Source: Kribbella antiqua
Lineage (GTDB): Bacteria; Actinomycetota; Actinomycetes; Propionibacteriales; Kribbellaceae
Length of the DNA stretch: 64,000 nt
NCBI RefSeq assembly: GCF_004345665.1
Contig: NZ_SLWR01000017.1
Span: 108,620-172,619, forward strand
Direction: 5' to 3'
Within the stretch, counting starts at the first letter, position 1. Every line of letters begins with the position of its first letter. The translations under genes were made by a program, and so were the position numbers. This document shows, piece by piece, positions 57,858-64,000 of this stretch. The notes beneath the pieces were generated by a model, which worked only from the letters and a program-made list of their open reading frames with translations, made no database searches and was not told where the DNA came from.

Positions 57858-58616
57858 TCAAGGAGAGTCGACGACCGCCTCGAGCGCCGGTACGACGCTG
57901 TGCGCCCAGGCAGCCGGCTTGTCGATGGAGGCCGCCGCGAGTAGCGCCACCGTGGAGCCCTGCAGGACCGAGACGTCGGCGTAAGCCTCGGCCCCCGCGT
58001 ATCGCCGTACTGAGGCCGCTGCACTGTCCTCCGACCACAGCGGCGTCACGCTGAGGTCGCCACCTGAGCCGCACGCCGTCATGCGGGCCTGGTAGCCGGT
58101 GCGGTAGGCGGCAGCCTTGGCTGGGTCGGCGAAGCGGAGAAGCAATGCGGTGGCGGGTTGGGCGTCTGCTGTTCGATAGGCGCCTTGCAGTGCGTACTGC
58201 GGCACCGGCAGCGAGCCGGTGGGCAGCTTGCCTGCACAGCCCAGTGGCAGCGCCTCGAAGGCCGCCTGATGCGCGGCACGCTTCCGAGTCCAGGTCTTGT
58301 TACCCAGAAAGCCCTCCTCGACTCCGCCCGGGTCCACATAGGTCTTCCAGCCGGTGCCAAGCTTCTCTGGCGTCGGCAGGTTGCGCGCAGTCAGTGGACC
58401 AGCAGTAGCAGGTGGCGGCGCGGTCGCCTCCTCGGGCAGCTCGGGCGGCACTGCGGCATCCGTTGGCGGCGCGCTGCTGAGCGTCACTGTCGGAACAGGC
58501 ACCGTCCCACCGACAGTGGTGGGGATAGGAGTCGAGACGGCGGCCTGCGGCTCCGAGCCAGCACCGCTACACCCAACCAGCAGCAACATCGCCACTCCAA
58601 AGACGATCGCTCTCAT
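57858..58616 (-). CDS. Lipoprotein with Pro/Thr-rich linker
   Basis: 252 residues from ATG 58616, which overlaps the M15 peptidase stop (ATGA). The signal ends at LLLVGCSG (lipobox Cys16). A 60-residue Pro/Thr/Val-rich stretch leads to a C-terminal alpha/beta domain of unrecognised type (GTGWKTYVDPGGVEEGF). It is probably anchored outside the membrane and acts with the peptidase. Confidence 0.72.
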   Translation of the reverse strand: MRAIVFGVAMLLLVGCSGAGSEPQAAVSTPIPTTVGGTVPVPTVTLSSAPPTDAAVPPELPEEATAPPPATAGPLTARNLPTPEKLGTGWKTYVDPGGVEEGFLGNKTWTRKRAAHQAAFEALPLGCAGKLPTGSLPVPQYALQGAYRTADAQPATALLLRFADPAKAAAYRTGYQARMTACGSGGDLSVTPLWSEDSAAASVRRYAGAEAYADVSVLQGSTVALLAAASIDKPAAWAHSVVPALEAVVDSP

Positions 58617-60106
58617 TTCGGCTGGAAGTGCTGGTAGTCGGGCTTGCTCCACCGAGCACCCCAGAAGTAGCCCTGCGATGCCAACGCCTTGGTTGGGGTG
58701 CTGGTGTAGTACAGCATGCCCGGGCGGGAGTTGGAGCGGTCGCGGTACGAGAGGCCGTTGGAGGGATACCAGACGTTGTTGGCCGCCAGGTACGGGTTCT
58801 CGACGGTGTTGATGTCGATGGCCCAGCCGTACGAGTGCGGCGACAGCGCATACGGGTTGCCCGTCACGCGACGGCAGTTGAAGACGGAGGTGTTGTCGGC
58901 CTCCATCGACTTGATGTCGCTGCCGCCGTACGCGTCGACCCGTCGCATCTGACGGATCGGGAACCTGGCCGCGAGCCCGGCAGACCAGACCGCGATCATC
59001 TTCGACACCGCGGCGTCCCGGACGATCAGCTCACCCCGATGGACCTTGTGGTCGAAACCCCAGTAATTCAAGACGAGTAGCCGCAACGACGACGGCCCGA
59101 CCGGACAGCCCGAGCGGTAGGTGTACGGCACCATCGCGGCTGAGACGGCGTACACCTTCGGGTTGACGACGATCTTGACCACGATCTTGACTGTGGCGGA
59201 GTACTCCATGGCCGCCTGCGTGACTCCACGGGTCAGCACCCGGACCGTGCGGGTCGCCGGAACGTTGTCCGGCACCGGCAGCCGGAACTTGCCATAGGCA
59301 TCCATCTTCGCGACGGAGAGCAGCCCCCACTTGCCACTGCCGAGGTACTGCTGCAGCCCGAGCTCCTTGCCCGGCTCGGCCGGGTTCATCCGGCCGGTGA
59401 CCGCGACGCCGGTGAGCGTCCCGTACGCCGAGGCCGGCGTGTTCAGCAGGATCTTCCGGTCCCCGATCGTGACAGTTCTGGTCGGCGAGATCGCCAGCGC
59501 GGTCTCGGCGCTCCCTCCGATCATCGTCTGGAAGGCCCAGGTTCCAGCCGCGGGGGCAACGTAGCTGAGCTTGTAGACGCCGCCGGTTGTGGTCCGGGTA
59601 TAGGCGCGCAGCACCCAGGTCGGACCTGGAAGCCGTTGCCAGAGGGAGATGAACAAGCCGGTCATCGCGTTGCTGGTCTTTCCGGTAAACACCGTCGGGC
59701 GGTCCTCCCAGGACGCGGCCGGCTGATCCAACGTGACCGACCACGCCGCCTCAGCCGCGGGCGCGGGCGTGGGGGTGGGGGTCGGCGTGACCACCTCGTC
59801 GGCCGGCGGTGCAGGCGTCGAAGGCGGCGGTGTCTCGGGTGCAGGCGTCGACGGCGTCTCGCTCGACGGCGGCGGCGTCTCGTCCGCTTGCTTCGACGTC
59901 GAAGATTCCGACGTCGAAGGGTTCGACGTCGAAGGGTTCGACGTCGAAGGGTTCGATGGTTCGGACGTCGAAGTTTCCGATGGTGAAGGTTTCGACGTCG
60001 AAACAGTCGGCGACGCCGGATCGTCCACCGCCTCCGCACCCGGCGGAATCAACCCCAGCGTCAGTACCGCCCCGGCCAGCGCCACCCCAATGGCACGCAA
60101 CGTCAT
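58613..60106 (-). CDS. Secreted M15-type peptidase with repetitive stalk
   Basis: 497 residues. The signal peptide ends near GAEA. A Ser/Thr/Pro stalk (about 28-120, with repeated SNPST and TPTPTP) is followed by beta domains and a C-terminal M15 D-Ala-D-Ala carboxypeptidase-like domain with SPHSYGWAIDIN and PDYQHFQPK as zinc and catalytic residues. It should cut cell-wall peptides outside the cell. The stalk DNA contains 15-bp repeats. The downstream lipoprotein is translationally coupled. Confidence 0.85.
   Translation of the reverse strand: MTLRAIGVALAGAVLTLGLIPPGAEAVDDPASPTVSTSKPSPSETSTSEPSNPSTSNPSTSNPSTSESSTSKQADETPPPSSETPSTPAPETPPPSTPAPPADEVVTPTPTPTPAPAAEAAWSVTLDQPAASWEDRPTVFTGKTSNAMTGLFISLWQRLPGPTWVLRAYTRTTTGGVYKLSYVAPAAGTWAFQTMIGGSAETALAISPTRTVTIGDRKILLNTPASAYGTLTGVAVTGRMNPAEPGKELGLQQYLGSGKWGLLSVAKMDAYGKFRLPVPDNVPATRTVRVLTRGVTQAAMEYSATVKIVVKIVVNPKVYAVSAAMVPYTYRSGCPVGPSSLRLLVLNYWGFDHKVHRGELIVRDAAVSKMIAVWSAGLAARFPIRQMRRVDAYGGSDIKSMEADNTSVFNCRRVTGNPYALSPHSYGWAIDINTVENPYLAANNVWYPSNGLSYRDRSNSRPGMLYYTSTPTKALASQGYFWGARWSKPDYQHFQPK
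59892..60002. repeat. TTCGACGTCGAA repeat cluster in the peptidase stalk
   Basis: The palindrome TTCGACGTCGAA occurs at 59892, 59922, 59937 and 59991, with a near copy at 59907. Three of the units are 15 bases apart and encode five-residue SNPST repeats. Each unit is itself a perfect 12-bp palindrome. Confidence 0.8.
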
Positions 60107-60214
60107 GCGTCCGCCCCCTCCCTCACCGGGACCGGACGAGGTCCCGCAGCCGCTACTTACCCAGATAAGAAGCGCTCGAAGAGGGGGACGTCACAGAAAC
60201 CGCAAAAGTTTGCG

Positions 60215-61321
60215 TTACTCCTGCAGTCGCTTCACGGCGGCGTCGATGCGCTCGTCCGTCCCGGTCAGAGCCACCCGGACGTGGCGCTCCCCCGCCGTAC
60301 CGTAGAAGGCTCCTGGTGCGACCAGGATGCCGCGGTCCGCGAGTGCGCCGACTGAGCCGTAGGCGTCGTACGACGGGTGCTCAGCCCACAGGTACAGCCC
60401 GCCGTTGGACAGCGTGATCACCCAGCCCGCGTCGGTCAGCGCATCACGCAGCACCGACCGCCGGCGCAGGTACCGAGCGCGCTGCTCGTCGACATGCGTG
60501 TCGTCGGCGAACGCGGCAGCCATCGCGGCCTGGATCGGCGACGGCACCATCAGACCCGCGTGCTTGCGGACCGACAGCAACTCGGCAACCACCGCCGGGT
60601 CACCGGCAACGAAGCCACCGCGGTAGCCGGCCAGGTTTGACCGCTTCGACAGTGAGTGCACCGCCAGCAAGCCGTCGAAACTCCCGCCACACACGGAAGG
60701 GTGCAGCACAGACACCGGCCGCGAGTCCCAGCCGAACTCGGCGTAGCACTCGTCACTGACCAGCAGCACGTCGTTGGCTCGCGCCCACTCGACCGCACGC
60801 CGCAGGTCATCCGCTGACGTGATCTCACCCGACGGATTGCGCGGCGAGTTCAGGTAAGCGACCCGCACCGGCCCCGCGTCGTACGTCGTCGGATCCACGA
60901 CCGGCACACTCGCGGCCCGGGCAAGCGCCGCACCGGCCTCGTACGTCGGGTAGGCCAGGTCCGGGATGAGCACAGTGTCGCCGGCGCCGATGCCGAGCAG
61001 CGTCGGCAGCATCATGATCAGCTCCTTGGTGCCGATCACCGGCAGTACGCCGGTCTGCGGGTCGACCCCGGCCACGTCGAGACGCCGCGCCATCCAGTCC
61101 ACCGCCGACTGCCGCGCGGTCGCCGTACCGATGGTGGTCGGGTACGCCGGCGCGTCGGCCGCGTCGGCGAGTGCCTTCTTGATCAGGTCCGGCACTGGGT
61201 CCACCGGGCTGCCGATGGACAGGTCGACGATGCCGTCGGGATGCGCCGCCGCCTTCTGCTTGTACGGGGCGAGCTTGTCCCACGGGAAGTCGGGCAACCG
61301 GCTGGAGGTCTCGAAGATCAC
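60215..61321 (-). CDS. dapC: Succinyldiaminopimelate transaminase
   Basis: 368 residues from GTG behind GGGAG. A class I aminotransferase with PLP lysine Lys226 in HSLSKRSNLAGYRGG, preceded by the DECYAEF aspartate-tyrosine pair and SPRNPSGE. The short DapC-type N-terminus (LPDFPWDKLAPYKQKAAAHPDGIVDLSIGSPVD, read in two parts) is characteristic of the actinobacterial enzyme. It makes N-succinyl-LL-2,6-diaminopimelate for lysine and peptidoglycan. No other dap genes are in the window. Confidence 0.9.
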   Translation of the reverse strand: MIFETSSRLPDFPWDKLAPYKQKAAAHPDGIVDLSIGSPVDPVPDLIKKALADAADAPAYPTTIGTATARQSAVDWMARRLDVAGVDPQTGVLPVIGTKELIMMLPTLLGIGAGDTVLIPDLAYPTYEAGAALARAASVPVVDPTTYDAGPVRVAYLNSPRNPSGEITSADDLRRAVEWARANDVLLVSDECYAEFGWDSRPVSVLHPSVCGGSFDGLLAVHSLSKRSNLAGYRGGFVAGDPAVVAELLSVRKHAGLMVPSPIQAAMAAAFADDTHVDEQRARYLRRRSVLRDALTDAGWVITLSNGGLYLWAEHPSYDAYGSVGALADRGILVAPGAFYGTAGERHVRVALTGTDERIDAAVKRLQE

Positions 61322-61386
61322 TCCCGCATTCTCTCCTGCCCGCCCGCACGCCCGTCAGCAGGCGCTCGCTCCGCGAGAAGACCGCC

Positions 61387-62250
61387 TCAGCGTCGGTCGG
61401 CAGGCGCCCGCTCGGCGAGGAACACGACCGCCTTCTTCACCAGGTCGGCGTCCCGCAGTACTCGTCGATGCCCGAGCCCCTCACTTGTCTCGAGCCGCGC
61501 CTCCGGCCACCAAGCGGCAAGCTCGACGCTGCCCTGGTACGACGTCTCAGGATCCGCGCGATCGTGGATCACCAGGAGCGGCGGCAGCTCGGCTCGGCCT
61601 GCGAGCACCGACTCCATCCGGAAGCCATCCATCGGACCGAACCGCGCTTCGAAACGACGCAGGAAGCCGGCCCGGATCCGCGGACCGAAGCCGAGGAACG
61701 ACTGCATATAGTCGAGCCACTCGGTGAAGTCGGTCGCGGTCGCCACGAACACGACCCGATCGACAACCAGGCCGTCGCGAAGAGCAAGCGCAGTCGCCGG
61801 TGCGCCCAATGAATGCGCGATGACGCCGTACGCCGGGCCTTGCGCGGCAACCACCGCCGTCAGCGCATCGGCGAGTTCCAGCAGCGTCGATCGTCCTTTG
61901 CCCTCGATGCCCGGCTCGGAGTCGCCGTGGCTTGGGGCGTCGTACGTGATCACGCGGAAGCCCAGGTCGACCAGCGGCCGGATGTACGCCGCGAGTTGCA
62001 GACCCCAGCCACCCCAGCCATGGACGAGATAGACGGCCGGACCCTCGCCGTACGACTGACCACGGATCCCGGCGACCGAGAACGACGTTGCCGCCGGCAA
62101 CTCACCCCGCGGCCGCCGCTTCTCGGCCGGTACGACGGGGACGCCGAACCAGAGCCGGTCGAGCCAGCGGGTGCCGAGCGCCGGCGCGACCCGCTCCAGC
62201 AGGTCAAAAGTCCGAACGATCGTGCTTTTCTGTAGCGACACGTTGATCAC
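61387..62250 (-). CDS. Alpha/beta hydrolase
   Basis: 287 residues from GTG 62250. The oxyanion segment VHGWGGWG, nucleophile AHSLGA and histidine GLGHRRVL are in place; the acid is probably in VIHDRADPE. The substrate is unknown. The start overlaps the TetR stop (GTGA), so regulator and hydrolase are co-transcribed. Confidence 0.85.
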   Translation of the reverse strand: MINVSLQKSTIVRTFDLLERVAPALGTRWLDRLWFGVPVVPAEKRRPRGELPAATSFSVAGIRGQSYGEGPAVYLVHGWGGWGLQLAAYIRPLVDLGFRVITYDAPSHGDSEPGIEGKGRSTLLELADALTAVVAAQGPAYGVIAHSLGAPATALALRDGLVVDRVVFVATATDFTEWLDYMQSFLGFGPRIRAGFLRRFEARFGPMDGFRMESVLAGRAELPPLLVIHDRADPETSYQGSVELAAWWPEARLETSEGLGHRRVLRDADLVKKAVVFLAERAPADRR

Positions 62251-62849
62251 TCCACGACAGACACGGCCTGGAGCAGCGCTTCGAAAGCCGTGCGCGCCTT
62301 GTCCTCGGCCTTGGGATCGGCCAGCAGACGGCCGGAGTGGTGGTACGACAGCAGGATGCCCTTGACGTCGAAGGCGTACTGCTCAGGATCAGCGTCGGGC
62401 CGGAAGTGACCCTCGCTCAAACCGGTCCGGAAGACGTTGGCGACCAGGTCCGCGTGATCGCGCTCGGCGCCGACCACCCGGTCGCGAACCGGACCTGGTG
62501 GCGCGTCATCGAGTTCAGCCGCAACGCTGGCGAAGAAACAGCCGCCTGGAAGGGCGAGGTCGCCAGTAGCCCAACGGAGCTGGCGGTCGAAAAGGTCGCG
62601 TGCGCGCGGCTCACCCCGCGGCGCTTTGAGGGCCGGCCGGACCACCCGCTCGGTGTAGAGATCCGCCGCCCGCTCGACCACCGCGAGCTGGAGCTGCTCC
62701 TTGGACTTGAAATGCGCGAACAGGCCGCTCTTGGACAGCTGCATCCGATCGGCCAGCAGCCCGATCGTGAGCCCACCCAGCCCGGTCGCACTCACGATCC
62801 GCGCTGCTTCATCCAGCACCGCGGCCCGAGTTTCCTCCCCCTTACTCAC
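62247..62849 (-). CDS. TetR family transcriptional regulator
   Basis: 200 residues from GTG 62849. The helix-turn-helix reads LTIGLLADRMQLSKSGLFAHFKSKEQL. The C-terminal domain (LPGGCFFASVAAELDDAPPGPVRDRV) is of the TetR_C_11/YcdC-like group. It is the first gene of a two-gene operon with the hydrolase. No divergent gene is present. Confidence 0.88.
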   Translation of the reverse strand: MSKGEETRAAVLDEAARIVSATGLGGLTIGLLADRMQLSKSGLFAHFKSKEQLQLAVVERAADLYTERVVRPALKAPRGEPRARDLFDRQLRWATGDLALPGGCFFASVAAELDDAPPGPVRDRVVGAERDHADLVANVFRTGLSEGHFRPDADPEQYAFDVKGILLSYHHSGRLLADPKAEDKARTAFEALLQAVSVVE

Positions 62850-62900
62850 ACCCCGATAAAAGCACGACCGTTCGCATCCTGGCAAGAGCGCGGCAAGGGG

Positions 62901-63377
62901 TCAGCAGGACTTGTCCGGGTCGATCTTGGCGAGGATCTGGTCGGCGATGACCTTCAGCTGCGCGATCTGCTCCGGGGTGAGCGCGTCGACGACGTACTCG
63001 CGGACGGTCGCGACATGACCGGGCGCGGCGGCGACGAGGATCTCGTAGCCGCTGTCGGTGATGGTGGCGACGGTGATCCGGCCATCGTCCTCGGCCGGGC
63101 GGCGTTCGACGAAGCCGCGCTGCTCGAGGCGTTTGACTACATGCGAGAGCCGCGACAGCGAGCCGTTCGCGAAGCCCGCCAGGTCACTCATCCGGCGCGA
63201 CCGCCCAGGCGACTCGGACAGGCCGGCGAGCACGAGGTACTCGAAGTGGGTCAGGCCGGAGTCCCGCTGCAGCTGGTAGTCGAGCACGCCGGGCAGCTTG
63301 AAGGTCAGGGCGGCCAGCGACATCCATGCTGCCAGCTCGTCCTTTTCGAGCCACCGAGGCTCCCCACTTCCCGCCAT
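62901..63377 (-). CDS. MarR family transcriptional regulator
   Basis: 158 residues. The winged helix spans FEYLVLAGLSESPGRSRRMSDLAGFANGSLSRLSHVVKRL and RRPAEDDGRITVATITDSG (each part shown to its motif core). MarR dimers usually release DNA on binding phenolic or electrophilic ligands or on oxidation. Only one cysteine (C-terminal) is present. It is divergent from a DoxX gene across twin operators. Confidence 0.9.
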   Translation of the reverse strand: MAGSGEPRWLEKDELAAWMSLAALTFKLPGVLDYQLQRDSGLTHFEYLVLAGLSESPGRSRRMSDLAGFANGSLSRLSHVVKRLEQRGFVERRPAEDDGRITVATITDSGYEILVAAAPGHVATVREYVVDALTPEQIAQLKVIADQILAKIDPDKSC

Positions 63378-63396
63378 GACGGCATTCTACCCAGTT

Positions 63397-63417
63397 AGTT
63401 GACGCTTCAAGTCAACT
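63397..63417. promoter_or_regulatory. MarR operator 1, over the DoxX -35 region
   Basis: AGTTGAC-GCTTCAA-GTCAACT is a perfect 7-bp inverted repeat. TTGACG at 63399-63404 with TACGGT at 63423-63428 makes a promoter for the DoxX gene, so the operator covers its -35. Confidence 0.75.
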
Positions 63418-63426
63418 AGGCCTACG

Positions 63427-63447
63427 GTTTGAGTTGAAGCGTCAACC
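63427..63447. promoter_or_regulatory. MarR operator 2
   Basis: GTTTGAG-TTGAAGC-GTCAACC, an inverted and degenerate copy of operator 1 (five of seven arm pairs). TTGACGCTTCAA of site 1 and TTGAAGCGTCAA of site 2 form a perfect 12-bp inverted pair. Confidence 0.65.
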
Positions 63448-63467
63448 AAATGACCGAGAGTGTGGAC

Positions 63468-63845
63468 ATGAACATCTTTCTGTGGATCGTCGCCGGGCTG
63501 CTGGCCGCGGCCTTCCTGGCTGCCGGACTGACCAAACTGACCCAGGATCGGCGCAAGCTGATCGCCAACCCGAACATGGCCTGGACCCAGGACTTCTCCG
63601 CCAGGACGATCAAACTGATCGGGACCGCGGAGACCCTCGGCGCGCTCGGCCTGATCCTGCCCGGCGCGTTCGACATCGCCCCGATCCTGGTCCCGCTCGC
63701 CGCCACCGGGCTCGCCGTCATCATGATCGGCGCGATCATCACCCACGCCCGCCGCAAGGAGCCGCAGGCGATCGCCATCAACGCCGTACTCCTGATCCTT
63801 GCCGTCCCGGTCGCCATCTTCCGCTTCGGCCCCAACAGCTTCTGA
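63468..63845 (+). CDS. DoxX family membrane protein
   Basis: 125 residues from ATG 63468, which puts the conserved MNIFLWIVAGLLAAAFLAAG first; ATG 63450 would add six residues. Four membrane helices are visible. DoxX-like proteins are linked to quinone and thiol redox balance. Divergent MarR and twin operators suggest induction by an oxidant or phenolic compound. Confidence 0.83.
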   Translation: MNIFLWIVAGLLAAAFLAAGLTKLTQDRRKLIANPNMAWTQDFSARTIKLIGTAETLGALGLILPGAFDIAPILVPLAATGLAVIMIGAIITHARRKEPQAIAINAVLLILAVPVAIFRFGPNSF

Positions 63846-63856
63846 CCGGCCGACGT

Positions 63857-63872
63857 TTGGTGGGTTCACCAA
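63857..63872 (+). terminator. Weak hairpin after DoxX
   Basis: TTGGTG pairs with CACCAA around GGTT, 12 bases after the DoxX stop. It is short, and may instead be part of the end of a mobile element that begins near here. Confidence 0.3.
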
Positions 63873-63964
63873 TCATCGTGTGGGTTCGCCGTCGGAATAC
63901 GGGCAGGGAACCCAGGCGGGCTCAAGGAGTGATTGCAACACCTTTCGGTTGAAGGGGTGTTGTG

Positions 63965-64000
63965 ATGGGTGCTCGTGGTGGTCGTCCTCGGTTGCCGGTG
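63965..64000 (+). CDS. Partial CDS, possible IS30-type transposase start
   Basis: The last 36 bases encode MGARGGRPRLPV and run off the window. The basic GRPRLP opening and the preceding CAACACC/GGTGTTG inverted pair (63937-63962) recall leaders of actinobacterial IS30-like elements. Too little is present to be sure. Confidence 0.35.
   Translation, partial: MGARGGRPRLPV

Noticed and set aside
60107..60214. c-di-AMP (ydaO-type) riboswitch before the M15 peptidase
   Set aside because: The gap is too short and lacks the conserved blocks. Only a 7-bp hairpin (60127-60146) was seen.
59636..60305. Plus-strand frames over the peptidase stalk
   Set aside because: They are antisense shadows of the Ser/Thr/Pro repeats and give low-complexity Arg/Asp/Val sequences.
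1..64000. CRISPR array, tRNA or rRNA genes
   Set aside because: No spaced direct repeats, tRNA cloverleaf or rRNA sequence was noticed by eye; a covariance search would be needed to exclude a tRNA fully.

Overview
The window is high-GC actinobacterial DNA. Short words such as GTACGAC and CGTAC recur throughout, start codons are mixed (ATG, GTG, some TTG), and genes often overlap by four bases. The gene content points to Kribbella or a close relative. The strongest pointer is a ROK regulator, an ABC sugar transporter, a GH15 and a GH31 in a row (18947-26435). This matches, as I remember it, the cyclobis-nigerosyl-glucose utilisation cluster of Kribbella flavida. No rRNA, tRNA, CRISPR array, prophage or complete mobile element was seen. 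About 70 protein genes are called. The last 36 bases look like the start of a transposase.

Layout. 145-5303 (minus strand): an alcohol dehydrogenase, a DUF2231 membrane protein, a geranylgeranyl-reductase-like flavoprotein, a membrane protein with a Pro-rich tail, a SigB/SigF-type sigma factor and a TetR regulator. The TetR faces an esterase across a clean operator. 6433-13247: small proteins, an SRPBCC protein, a FAD/Rieske oxidoreductase, a molybdopterin oxidoreductase lacking the usual fourth cluster cysteine, and a PF04672-type methyltransferase. A GGGTACC element, resembling a SigB/SigF -10 box, precedes the sigma gene and at least six neighbours up to the hemerythrin gene at 16620, which suggests a local general-stress regulon. 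13737-15906: a DUF397 protein, two tiny coupled genes and an XRE/DUF5753 regulator, linked by shared palindromes.

18898-26435: the alpha-glucan oligosaccharide operon, in which an autoregulated ROK repressor is followed by import (two permeases and a binding lipoprotein) and then hydrolysis by GH15 and GH31. 26479-32652: DUF1905, GNAT, an ArsR/CDF metal-efflux pair, an ABC-F ATPase and a two-component system. 32821-38557: a complete peptide-type ABC transporter, divergent from the two-component genes. 38575-42451: ketopantoate reductase, a double GNAT, isopentenyl-diphosphate isomerase, and a tyrosyl-tRNA synthetase behind a leader with a short peptide and an intrinsic terminator.

42467-54368: a methyltransferase, an NmrA-like protein, an unusual P450, and an operon of a lipoprotein, an NRAMP-related transporter with altered metal-site motifs and two PRC-barrel-like proteins. 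These are followed by an isochorismatase-like protein, 6-phosphogluconate dehydrogenase, an MFS/TetR efflux pair, and a Lys/Ala-rich protein behind a LexA-like box. 54550-63845: a PIG-L deacetylase, a sugar-lactone oxidase with an Ala-racemase-fold partner, a secreted M15 peptidase with a lipoprotein, DapC, a TetR/hydrolase pair and a MarR/DoxX divergent pair with twin operators.

Most genes are ordinary for a soil actinomycete. The points most worth following are the GGGTACC regulon, the tyrS leader, the DUF397/XRE palindromes, the altered NRAMP site and the glucan operon. I did not find an unmistakable undescribed multi-gene system.
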